In this document: positions 1 through 5,989 of the stretch, piece by piece
Position numbering within the stretch: the first letter of the stretch is position 1
Layout of the letters: the number at the start of each line of letters is the position of its first letter
NCBI GenBank assembly: GCA_003662305.1
Contig: QMXU01000020.1
Coordinates: 1 to 11,243, forward strand
Origin: Candidatus Hecatellales archaeon
GTDB lineage: Archaea > Thermoproteota > Bathyarchaeia > Hecatellales > Hecatellaceae
Direction of reading: 5' to 3'
DNA: 11,243 bases
Made by a program: the position numbers and the translations under genes
Notes under the pieces: model-generated
Databases searched by the model: none
Told to the model about the DNA's origin: nothing
The model's input: only the letters and a program-made list of their open reading frames with translations

Positions 1-504
1 CCCCTAATTGGAGGCATAGTTAGAAGGCTGGCGTGGAAAGCCCTTCAAGCCTCCATGAAAGCCTGCCTTAAACTCTCCGAAAACTACGGTGTAACGGTAG
101 GGCTTGAAAACATTCATGGAAAGCTTTCACCCTTCACCCTGCCCAGCCAAGCCTCCAACCTGTCCTTGGAAGGCTTAAAGTTCACCTTCGACATAGGCCA
201 CGCCTACATTGAGGCTAGAAGAAGGCTTAAAATGGCTGGAGGCGAAGCTGAACGCTGGATAGCCGGGGAAGTAGCCTGCCACCTTCAAGGAAAACTCGCC
301 CATGTCCACCTGCACGACAACCGAGGGCTGACAGATACCCATCTACCCCCGGGAGAAGGCGAAATAGACTTCAACCCGATGGTAGAAGCCCTAGAAAAAG
401 CCGGCTTCCAAGGCCAGGTAATCCTCGAAGTTTGGAGCCCTGAAAACCCTGAGGCTTCAGGTAGGAAAGCCTTGGAGGCTGCGAGGAGAATTTTCTCCCG
501 GTAA
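1..504 (+). CDS. Sugar phosphate isomerase/epimerase, TIM-barrel (AP_endonuc_2 type), 5'-truncated
   Basis: The frame is open from the first base of the window, so this is the C-terminal ~167 residues of a longer protein whose start lies upstream. Motifs follow the xylose isomerase-like TIM barrel (AP endonuclease 2 family): a strand ending GLENIHG, then FDIGHAY, then HVHLHDN, then VILEVW. In this family the Glu, Asp-x-Gly-His, His-x-His-Asp and final Glu are the divalent-metal ligands, and all are present, so the domain looks intact where visible. Members isomerise or epimerise sugars or sugar acids, or cleave DNA at abasic sites (endonuclease IV). The visible motifs do not settle which; a sugar enzyme is the commoner case. 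It ends at TAA 25 nt before the convergent end of the radical SAM gene. Confidence 0.85.
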   Translation, partial: PLIGGIVRRLAWKALQASMKACLKLSENYGVTVGLENIHGKLSPFTLPSQASNLSLEGLKFTFDIGHAYIEARRRLKMAGGEAERWIAGEVACHLQGKLAHVHLHDNRGLTDTHLPPGEGEIDFNPMVEALEKAGFQGQVILEVWSPENPEASGRKALEAARRIFSR

Positions 505-529
505 AGCTCGTTTCAGCCCGCCAGGGGCT

Positions 530-1588
530 TCACAGTCTGCCATAGCGTCCGGTTATTGGGATGGCTTCACCGCATTTCGGGCAGCATCCGTCTTCAAGCC
601 TGTATTTGGCTATGGTGAACCCCCATCTTTCGATGAGAAGTTCACCGCAGCGGGGGCAGTAAGTGTTCTCGCCGGGGTGTCCGGGGATGTTCCCCACGTA
701 AACGTATTTCAAGCCTTCTCTAAGCCCTATCCGGCGTGCCTCCTCCACAAGCTCAACAGGAGTCCTAGCCTGGTATAGATCTGCCTCCAAGGACTTGTAG
801 GCTGGATAATACTGGGTTACATGCCAGGGGGTTTCAGCTCCCAAGCAGTCCAGAATCCTGCCGGCAATAGCCTTCAAGGTTTCCCTGTCACCGTTCACGC
901 CTGGAATCACCAGCGTGGTTATTTCAACGTGGACGCCCAGACGTTTCGCCTCCTCAGCGTTCCTCCAAACCTTTTCCACATCGGCTCCGCAATATTTACA
1001 AACGGCTTCCTCTCCGCCTTTAACATCTATGTTTATGCCGTCAAGCCCGGCTTCAACCAGCCTTCGCAAGGCTTCCAACGTCATGTACCCGTTGGAAACA
1101 TAGGTGTTATAGTAGCCCTTAGAGCGGGCAAGCCTGAAAACCTCCAGCGAATACTCCAGCATGAGGGTAGGCTCGTTGAAGGAGATACTTGTCCCCCGGC
1201 ATCTCTCAGCCCTAGCAAGCCTTAGAAAGCCTTCAGCACTCAGATGGTTGCATTTCCCAGGGTTTGGAGGCTGCTTGCTTATCTCCCAGTTCTGACACCA
1301 TGGACAGGTGAAATTGCACGACCAGCTTCCAACCGTCAACGCAAAGCTTCCAGGCCAGAAGTGGAAGAAGGGCTTCTTCTCGATGGGGTTGGCGCTAAGC
1401 GAGGAAATGTCGCCATAGGTAAGCGTGTAGAGGATTCCGTCCACGTTAAGCCTTGACCTGCAGAAGCCTAAGCCTCCTGGAGGGATAACGCACAGCCTCT
1501 CACAGGTTCCACAGCGGACTTTCCCCTTCTCAAGCTTCTCGTAGAGGAGTGCTTCCCTAACGCAGGGGCTGCCTGAAAGCTCAGCCAC
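530..1588 (-). CDS. amrS: Radical SAM protein of the AmmeMemoRadiSam type (AmrS-like)
   Basis: Predicted 352 aa from a GTG at 1588. Near the N-terminus four cysteines (about C26, C29, C33, C43) form the family's CxxCxxxC...C cluster. The radical SAM signature C91-x3-C95-x2-C98 (CNFTCPWC) follows, then SFNEPTL, INIDVKG and TTLVIPGVND-like strands, and a C-terminal pair of CxxC motifs resembling a zinc ribbon. This order matches the AmmeMemoRadiSam radical SAM protein (PflA-like). Relatives use a 4Fe-4S cluster and S-adenosylmethionine for radical chemistry; the physiological substrate is not established. The usual partners (Memo-like and AMMECR1 proteins) are not in this window. The frame stays open far upstream to 2119, but that part is antisense to the methyltransferase. 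Homology begins near REALLYEKL, so GTG 1588 is preferred; GTG 1618 is possible. A TATA-like box lies at 1602-1610. Confidence 0.9.
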   Translation of the reverse strand: MAELSGSPCVREALLYEKLEKGKVRCGTCERLCVIPPGGLGFCRSRLNVDGILYTLTYGDISSLSANPIEKKPFFHFWPGSFALTVGSWSCNFTCPWCQNWEISKQPPNPGKCNHLSAEGFLRLARAERCRGTSISFNEPTLMLEYSLEVFRLARSKGYYNTYVSNGYMTLEALRRLVEAGLDGINIDVKGGEEAVCKYCGADVEKVWRNAEEAKRLGVHVEITTLVIPGVNGDRETLKAIAGRILDCLGAETPWHVTQYYPAYKSLEADLYQARTPVELVEEARRIGLREGLKYVYVGNIPGHPGENTYCPRCGELLIERWGFTIAKYRLEDGCCPKCGEAIPITGRYGRL

Positions 1589-1601
1589 AGGACTCCCCGA
1601 C

Positions 1602-1610
1602 AAATATAAA
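1602..1610. promoter_or_regulatory. Putative bidirectional TATA-box region between divergent genes
   Basis: The sequence AAATATAAA, reading TTTATATTT on the other strand, is the only strongly A/T-rich stretch between the divergent radical SAM and methyltransferase genes. On the minus strand it lies 14 nt before the GTG at 1588; on the plus strand about 40 nt before the apparent methyltransferase start. Its near symmetry would allow TBP binding in either direction. It is called by position and composition only. The distance to GTG 1588 is short for a standard leaderless start, so that gene may start elsewhere or the box may mainly serve the plus strand. Confidence 0.45.
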
Positions 1611-1649
1611 GCCTTCACCCCCTGAGAAACTTTACGGGAGGAAGCCTTC

Positions 1650-2327
1650 ACGCTCAAGATTAAAGCTGGAATAGCAGCCTTAACCCTGAAAGCCGCCCAC
1701 AGGACAGGATGGAAGCCTAAACCGCTTAAAATAGGAGGCTTAACCATCCGCCGCTGCCCAGGCGTCTTCAGACCTGGAAAACTCACCAAGACAAGCCTCC
1801 TCCTAGCCGAAAACATGGTGTCATGCGAAGGCTTCGACGTGCTTGACGTAGGATGCGGAACAGGAATCCTAAGCCTGCTGGCTGCCAGAAAGGCGAGGCG
1901 GGTGGTCGCCGTGGATGTGAACCCTAAAGCCGTGGAGTGCACAAGGCTTAACGCTGAAGCCAACGGGCTTGAAAGCAGGGTAGACGTGAGGCTTGGCAGC
2001 CTCTTCCAGCCCTTAAAGCCTGGAGAAGCCTTCAACCTGATACTTTTCAACCCCCCATATCTGCCTGGGAAGCCTGGAAGCCTCTCAGAGGCAGGATGGC
2101 TTGACAGCGGAGAGGTCACCCTGAAATTCCTCGGGGAAGCCTCGAAATGGCTTAAACCCGGAGGCCTGGTTCAGCTAGTATACTCAAGCCTTGGAGCCCT
2201 ATCCGCCAGGCAGATTGTGGAGGCCGCTGAAGCCTCCAGCCTCAAACTCGTAGAGCAGAAATCCTTCAGAAGCCTGTTTGAAACCTTCACCATACACGTT
2301 TTCGCCTTAAAAGAGGGCGGAACCTAA
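1650..2327 (+). CDS. HemK/PrmC-like SAM-dependent methyltransferase, non-standard start
   Basis: A class I methyltransferase: glycine-rich SAM motif LDVGCGTG (about residues 65-72 from 1650), acidic motif VVAVDVNP, and the catalytic NPPY (about 134-137). NPPY is typical of enzymes that methylate an amide or ring nitrogen, such as the release-factor glutamine methyltransferases PrmC/HemK and Mtq2 or N6-adenine enzymes; the substrate cannot be told from this. The first ATG (1815) would remove CPGVFRPGKLTKTSLLLAEN, which matches the conserved Pro-rich motif before the SAM site in this family, so coding must begin earlier. The frame opens after a TGA at 1623, and between there and 1815 it contains no ATG, GTG or TTG. 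A GGAGG at 1637-1641 stands 8 nt before ACG 1650, used here as a provisional start; ATT 1659 and CTG 1686 are alternatives. The family is certain, the start is not. Confidence 0.82.
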   Translation, partial: TLKIKAGIAALTLKAAHRTGWKPKPLKIGGLTIRRCPGVFRPGKLTKTSLLLAENMVSCEGFDVLDVGCGTGILSLLAARKARRVVAVDVNPKAVECTRLNAEANGLESRVDVRLGSLFQPLKPGEAFNLILFNPPYLPGKPGSLSEAGWLDSGEVTLKFLGEASKWLKPGGLVQLVYSSLGALSARQIVEAAEASSLKLVEQKSFRSLFETFTIHVFALKEGGT

Positions 2328-2341
2328 AGTTTTTCGCAAGC

Positions 2342-2350
2342 TATTTTTAG
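2342..2350 (+). promoter_or_regulatory. Putative TATA box for the HDAC-fold gene
   Basis: TATTTTTAG lies about 37 nt before the ATG at 2383. This spacing would place transcription start near 2372, leaving a leader of about 11 nt. A run of five T at 2330-2334, just after the methyltransferase stop, could serve as that gene's oligo-T terminator. Both are called from composition and position only. Confidence 0.4.
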
Positions 2351-2382
2351 GCGAGCTTCCCTTTCCCTTAAGGGTTTCAGGG

Positions 2383-3234
2383 ATGGCCTCTAGGAAGGTT
2401 GGAGTCTTCTTTTCTCGGAAGTTTAAAGGGCGAGACTGGCCTATCCTGGGCGACAGGTTTAAGGATTTCCCGGAAGTCTTCGGAGAGCTTCTAAGCCATC
2501 CCCGCGTAGCCTTCTACGAGCCTGAACCGGTAAGCGAGGAACTGCTTCTCAAAGTTCACAGCCCCAGCCTCCTTGAAACGGTGAAGCCCGCCTGGCACTA
2601 TGAGGGAGGAAGAATAACTGTCGGCGGATGCGTTGAAGCCCTAGAGAAAATCTGGACCGGCGAAATCGTCAGCGCCGTGGTTTTAAGCGTTGCCGCAGGC
2701 CATCATGCGGGTCCAGACAGGTCTTGGGGTGGAACCTATATTTCAAGCTTCGGACCGGCTGTCGTAAACCTCAGAGGGAAGTACGGTGTCCAACGCTTCG
2801 CCATCCTTGACACTGACAGCCACCATGCCGACGGAGACCGAGCCATGTTCAGAGGAGACAGAAACGTTCTCCACGTATGCTTCTGCAGCCAAAGCCAGGT
2901 TGAAGAGGAAGGCTTGAAAGTTGACGTGGACGTAGGCTGGAAAACCACCGATGAAGCCTACCTTAAGCTTGTGGAGGAAGAGTTCATCAGCAGAGCTGAA
3001 AGCTTCAAGCCGGATGTCGTTTTACACTCCCTCGGCTACGACACCTGCCAGGGAGACTACGGCGACAGAGGGCTTACACCCGGCTTCTTCCCTAAGCTTG
3101 CCTTAAAGGTTAAAGCCTTTACGGATAAAGCCTGCCAGGGACGCTACCTGATAGCCATCATGGGAGGGTCAAACCCTCAAACAGCCAGCTACATCATCCC
3201 GGAAATAGTTAAAGTGCTCCTCGGCGAAGGCTGA
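2383..3234 (+). CDS. Histone deacetylase-fold family hydrolase (AcuC/HDAC superfamily)
   Basis: 283 aa. The superfamily motifs occur in order: GHHA (H107, H108, charge-relay histidines); ILDTDSHHADG with D145 and H147 as first zinc ligands; HSLGYDT with D220 as the third; and a C-terminal VLxxxGG-type loop reading IMGGSNP. In deacetylases and polyamine/acetoin-type amidohydrolases this loop carries the transition-state tyrosine (GGY); here that position is S263. The zinc site is therefore intact but the usual tyrosine is absent. Length is a little shorter than typical (300-370 aa). Possible substrates are acetyl-lysine, acetyl-polyamine or another amide; none can be assigned. The ATG follows a TATA-like box by a plausible distance. 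The 3' end overlaps the convergent secreted-protein gene by 26 nt. Confidence 0.85.
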   Translation: MASRKVGVFFSRKFKGRDWPILGDRFKDFPEVFGELLSHPRVAFYEPEPVSEELLLKVHSPSLLETVKPAWHYEGGRITVGGCVEALEKIWTGEIVSAVVLSVAAGHHAGPDRSWGGTYISSFGPAVVNLRGKYGVQRFAILDTDSHHADGDRAMFRGDRNVLHVCFCSQSQVEEEGLKVDVDVGWKTTDEAYLKLVEEEFISRAESFKPDVVLHSLGYDTCQGDYGDRGLTPGFFPKLALKVKAFTDKACQGRYLIAIMGGSNPQTASYIIPEIVKVLLGEG

Positions 3235-4558
3235 ACCGGCGTTTCCCCTGGTTCAGCCCGGCTAGGGCGAAGGCTGCCGCCGCCACAACTGCAAGCACCA
3301 CCAGAGGGAGCATGGCAGGCTTCCCGCCTCCCAACTGGTAGCCTACGCTTGCAACAGGCTGTCCGTTCACCTTGAAAAACATAGTGCAGCCTCCGGGAGG
3401 AAGCTTTCCAAGGTTGTAGGTGTGGGTCAGGGTGGTTATCACTTGGATGGCCGGGCCCGTCCACCGCTCCATCTTGGCTTCCACCCTGACAAAGCTTCCA
3501 TCCCTAGCAGGCTCACCCCAGAAAACCCTAAATCCTCCGTGGGGAACCACCACGGAAACCTTCAAACGGATTTCCCCCTCAGCCTCTAAAACTTCAAGTT
3601 TAACCTGCTTGGAGCTGGGAGTATAGGGAACCCATTTTTCAGAGGGAATTACAGGGGTTCCCACTGTAGCATTTAACACTAGGTCTCCTCTTAACCTTGA
3701 AATATCTCCTTTATAGGAGAGAATCGTCAGCCAGGTTTCAGCTGAACCTTGGAAGAGGGAGGCTATCCTAGGGTCAGCTTCGCCCAGGAGTTTTCTCGGG
3801 ATACGATTCTCAAACAGCGGGGAAAGCCTTGTCTTTTTCAGGGTTCCACCTGAAATCTCAGGTCTGCCAGCTGTGAGGAGGAAGATGGTTATGGAGGTTT
3901 CACCTCTGGCTAAGGTTGAAATCTCTAGGGGAAAATAGGCGTGGTCAGTGTTGAAGCTGTAGACTAAGGGTTCAACGCTTCCAAGCTCCCCTGAAACCTC
4001 CACCAAATCCACAGCGTAATAGCTGTATCCCCGGGCGAGGTAGCTCTCAATAAGCCTCACAGCCTTCTCCAAGCCTTCAGGTGCAGGCTCAGGAAGCCCG
4101 TGGGAGGATGTGAAATCTTTAAGCCAGCTGGCGAATTTCCCAGCGCTGCCAACCTTGGCAACAGTGACATCGTGGAGGCCTATTTGCCTGTGAAATAAGA
4201 TTTCAAGTTTCTTCTCCCTCTCAGCTTTCAGTCCGGTTGGCAGCTTCTGGGCTGCAAAGTAGTCGGACAGGACTTGAAAAGCCTTTTCAGAGCCTTTCTC
4301 AACGGCGGGCATGGAAGGTAAGGGCAGAACTTCTAAGGCCCAGGTTTTCTCTTTAACGGTTTTCAAGTCCACGGAGAGTATGAGCACTTCCCGGCTTCCA
4401 TTCCAGGCCACCACAGCCTTCTGCCCAGCCTCATAGATAGACGTGGGCTCAAGGGGGATGGCTCCCCTATCAGCTGAAGCCACGGGAGCAGAGAGAGCTG
4501 AAAGGGAAAGCAAGCAGAAAAATAGGAGGCCTAAAACCTTAACTCGGAGGTCAACCAT
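3209..4558 (-). CDS. Secreted, C-terminally membrane-anchored DUF2330-like protein
   Basis: 449 aa from ATG 4558 (a GTG directly before it at 4561 is an alternative). Residues 1-30 form a signal peptide: a short basic N-region, a Leu-rich core, and an APVASA cleavage region. Residues 45 to about 255 resemble DUF2330: an early strand ending EAGQKAVVAW, a proline-rich LPLPSMPAVEKG where the family has a PVP-type motif, a central ASWLKDF...YLARGYSYYAVDL segment, and PLVYSFNTDHAYFPLEIS near its end. A beta-rich region follows, then one hydrophobic segment at about 416-436 and a basic tail (KRRFSLRRG). The predicted topology is mostly outside the cell with a C-terminal membrane anchor. DUF2330 has no established function. 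The DUF assignment comes from recalled motif order and is moderate; the topology is clear. Nested inverted repeats lie just upstream. Confidence 0.8.
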   Translation of the reverse strand: MVDLRVKVLGLLFFCLLSLSALSAPVASADRGAIPLEPTSIYEAGQKAVVAWNGSREVLILSVDLKTVKEKTWALEVLPLPSMPAVEKGSEKAFQVLSDYFAAQKLPTGLKAEREKKLEILFHRQIGLHDVTVAKVGSAGKFASWLKDFTSSHGLPEPAPEGLEKAVRLIESYLARGYSYYAVDLVEVSGELGSVEPLVYSFNTDHAYFPLEISTLARGETSITIFLLTAGRPEISGGTLKKTRLSPLFENRIPRKLLGEADPRIASLFQGSAETWLTILSYKGDISRLRGDLVLNATVGTPVIPSEKWVPYTPSSKQVKLEVLEAEGEIRLKVSVVVPHGGFRVFWGEPARDGSFVRVEAKMERWTGPAIQVITTLTHTYNLGKLPPGGCTMFFKVNGQPVASVGYQLGGGKPAMLPLVVLAVVAAAAFALAGLNQGKRRFSLRRGAL

Positions 4559-4587
4559 CACCTAACACCCAGAATTAAATGGGCTTC

Positions 4588-4636
4588 TAAACCGTTTAAT
4601 CATACTGTTTAGAACAGCCTGTTCAAAAAGCTGAAC
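4588..4636. promoter_or_regulatory. Cluster of inverted repeats upstream of the DUF2330-like gene
   Basis: Four short dyads sit 30-78 nt before ATG 4558: TAAAC-C-GTTTA at 4588-4598; CTGTT-TAG-AACAG at 4605-4617; GAACAG-C-CTGTTC at 4612-4624, sharing its left arm with the previous one; and GTTCA-N6-TGAAC at 4621-4636, sharing GTTC. The repeated unit is GTTC/GAAC. The A/T-rich first dyad is about 36 nt before the ATG and could include the TATA box, leaving the GTTC array immediately upstream, where archaeal activators or repressors often bind. It also lies between tRNA-Cys and the gene, so an RNA structure is another possibility. Function is inferred. Confidence 0.4.
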
Positions 4637-4646
4637 GCCCACAGAT

Positions 4647-4652
4647 AAAAAA
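4647..4652 (-). terminator. Oligo-T terminator after tRNA-Cys
   Basis: Six T in a row on the minus strand, 22-28 nt past the CCA end of tRNA-Cys, with no other T-run between. Archaeal transcription usually stops at such T-runs without needing a hairpin. Confidence 0.5.
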
Positions 4653-4656
4653 TGAT

Positions 4657-4698
4657 GGATTTGAACTTGAGGCTTGGAGCCGGGAGCCGGATTTGAAC
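4657..4698. repeat. 10-bp direct repeat of the tRNA-Cys T-arm
   Basis: GGATTTGAAC, which is GTTCAAATCC in tRNA sense, occurs inside the tRNA T-arm at 4689-4698 and again at 4657-4666, just beyond the tRNA 3' end. The extra copy duplicates the T-loop but not the T-stem, so it is not a second tRNA. It could be a remnant of a past integration or duplication at the tRNA, or chance. Confidence 0.45.
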
Positions 4699-4749
4699 CG
4701 GCGTGTAGCGAGTCTGCAGCCCGCCGCCTAGCCGCTCGGCCATCCCGGC
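4675..4749 (-). tRNA. tRNA-Cys (anticodon GCA)
   Basis: A complete cloverleaf on the minus strand. Acceptor GCCGGGA pairs with TCCCGGC, followed by U73 and an encoded CCA at 4677-4675. The D-stem is GCC/GGC. The anticodon stem GCGGG/CTCGC contains one G-U pair, with loop CTGCAGA and anticodon GCA. The variable loop is TACAC, and the T-arm is GCCGG-TTCAAAT-CCGGC. U73 is the cysteine identity discriminator, in agreement with the anticodon. The mature part is 72 nt plus CCA; there is no intron. A TTTTAA-like stretch about 29 nt upstream (near 4775-4780) could be its TATA box, shared with the divergent gene at 4782. Confidence 0.96.
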
Positions 4750-4781
4750 TTCTCAACTTTTAATTATCAGCTAAGCTTAAA

Positions 4782-5291
4782 ATGTTTCCGAAAATCTATA
4801 TCATAACGTTAAGAACCCGGTTTATCTTCTTTACCGTGAAAGCCTTGTCTGAGGCCTCCAGCGGAGTTAAGATTTGGAAGAAAAGCCTTGCAGCCTTAAG
4901 CCTAGTTTTCATAGGTATCATTATAGTTTCAGCCGTGTATTTCTATGTTCAAGCTTCTCTAGCAGGAATGCCTGAAGCTGAAAACCTAGAGATAGAAGGT
5001 GTGAAAATAAACTGGAAGGATTCAAGGCTTACCGGTGTTGAAGTGGCGAATAAGGGTTCAAAGCCTTCAGGTATCGTGAAGGTGGTTTTACTCGACGCGG
5101 AAGCCCGTTTAGCCGTATACTCGCAGGGGTTTTCCCCTCCAGTCATGCTGAATGCTGGAGAGGTTAAAATGGTAAATCTTTCGCATAAACTGCTGGCTCA
5201 TCCCCGAGACTACGAAATAATAGTCATTACAGCTGACGGAGCTATCAAAACCTATGATTTCAGCTATCCTAAACTGGAGGAGGCTGCCTGA
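4782..5291 (+). CDS. Small membrane-anchored protein with extracytoplasmic beta-rich domain, unknown function
   Basis: 169 aa from ATG 4782, or 152 aa from GTG 4836. After a basic stretch ending KIWKK there is one strong hydrophobic helix (about residues 36-57, SLAALSLVFIGIIIVSAVYF). About 110 residues follow with alternating pattern and several likely beta strands (VKINWKDSRLTGVEVANKG, VKVVLLDAEARLAVYSQGF, YEIIVITADGAIKTYDF), suggesting a small beta-sandwich outside the membrane. The layout (Lys-Lys, one N-terminal helix, beta domain) recalls archaeal pilin- or archaellin-like proteins and their FlaG/FlaF-type relatives, but I see no clear class III signal cleavage site and no pilus genes nearby. 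I do not recognise the family. The first 18 residues are also hydrophobic and non-conserved-looking, so GTG 4836 may be the real start; a TATA-like CTATATCA lies at 4795-4802. Confidence 0.72.
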   Translation: MFPKIYIITLRTRFIFFTVKALSEASSGVKIWKKSLAALSLVFIGIIIVSAVYFYVQASLAGMPEAENLEIEGVKINWKDSRLTGVEVANKGSKPSGIVKVVLLDAEARLAVYSQGFSPPVMLNAGEVKMVNLSHKLLAHPRDYEIIVITADGAIKTYDFSYPKLEEAA

Positions 5292-5329
5292 GAGGAATTT
5301 TGAATGAACGGGATGAATGAAGGTTGACT

Positions 5330-5968
5330 GTGAAGGTTAATCTGGCTGTTGCAACCGGGGACGGCAGGCTTTTCTATGAACTGGTGGAGGAGCTTAAGCG
5401 GAGGGGGATTCGGTTCCTGGTTAAACTTCCAAGGGAGCCTCTGCCCTTAACCGTTAAGGCTGTGCTAACCTCTGAGGCTGAGTTCTCTAGGGTGGAGGAG
5501 GCAGCTAAGTCCGGAGTTAAAATTGTAGCCTGCAGGCATGGGGAAGCTGGAAGAGCTGTTTCAGAAGCCCTGCTCGCCATATACGGCTTGGAAAACGAGG
5601 TTTTCACCGTGGGAATAGACCCCGGCAAAACTTTGGGCTTCGCGGTGGTTGCAGGCGGAACCGTAGTGCACAGAGGCTCCTATGGAAGCCTTAAAAGGCT
5701 TTTCGAAGCCTTTGAAAAGGTTTTAGCCGACTGGAAGCCTAGAAAAGTTGTAGTAAAGGTTGGAGGCAGCCCTAAAACGTGGCCTCCCAGTCTTAACCTC
5801 CTCAAGCTTAAAGCCTTCCTCGAAGAGGCTTCCCAGAAGCTTAAGGTTGAAGCAAGCCTTAAACTCGTGGACGAGGCTGGAACCACCGTTAAGGCGAAAA
5901 GAAGGGGAGCCAAGCATAGGGGAGCTGACGAGGCGTCAGCTGTAGAAATCGCCTTAAGAGAGGGCTGA
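5330..5968 (+). CDS. RuvC-like RNase H-fold protein, archaeal conserved type
   Basis: 212 aa from GTG 5330, chosen because GAAGGT at 5319-5324 gives a ribosome site 5 nt before it; that site would overlap the alternative TTG 5324. The N-terminal ~90 residues are an alpha/beta region of unclear family. From about residue 92 an RNase H/RuvC-type core begins: VGIDPGKTLGFAVV (D97, the first catalytic acid), a strand VVVKVGGSP, LVDEAGTT (D181), and HRGADEASAVEIAL (D200, the last acid). RuvC has Glu on the second strand where this protein has Lys (about K143); from memory archaeal relatives often carry a similar basic/glycine motif there, so this may be family-typical. A structure-specific nuclease or nucleic-acid-binding role is inferred. 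It lies 38 nt after the small membrane protein and 21 nt before the polynucleotide kinase, probably in one transcript with the latter. Confidence 0.75.
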   Translation: MKVNLAVATGDGRLFYELVEELKRRGIRFLVKLPREPLPLTVKAVLTSEAEFSRVEEAAKSGVKIVACRHGEAGRAVSEALLAIYGLENEVFTVGIDPGKTLGFAVVAGGTVVHRGSYGSLKRLFEAFEKVLADWKPRKVVVKVGGSPKTWPPSLNLLKLKAFLEEASQKLKVEASLKLVDEAGTTVKAKRRGAKHRGADEASAVEIALREG

Positions 5969-5989
5969 AGGCTGAGGCGTCGTTAAGCC

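Noticed and set aside
821..1225. Long plus-strand open frames inside the radical SAM gene and similar shadows in other genes
   Set aside because: They are antisense or out of frame with genes that have clear motifs and show no family motifs of their own.
1589..2119. Extension of the radical SAM reading frame to give a 529-residue protein
   Set aside because: The extra N-terminal part is antisense to the clearly coding methyltransferase, has Ser/Leu/Thr-rich shadow composition, and family homology begins near residue 10 of the GTG 1588 product.
1815..2327. Methyltransferase starting at the first ATG
   Set aside because: It would remove the conserved Pro-rich motif directly before the SAM-binding motif and leave only seven residues ahead of it.
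4562..4756. 64-residue minus-strand open frame across tRNA-Cys
   Set aside because: It is the translated tRNA and its flank; the cloverleaf explains the sequence.
5750..5775. RuvC-like protein called inactive because the second-strand Glu is Lys
   Set aside because: From memory archaeal relatives have a similar basic/glycine motif here, and other acids (D97, D181, D200) remain, so inactivity cannot be claimed.
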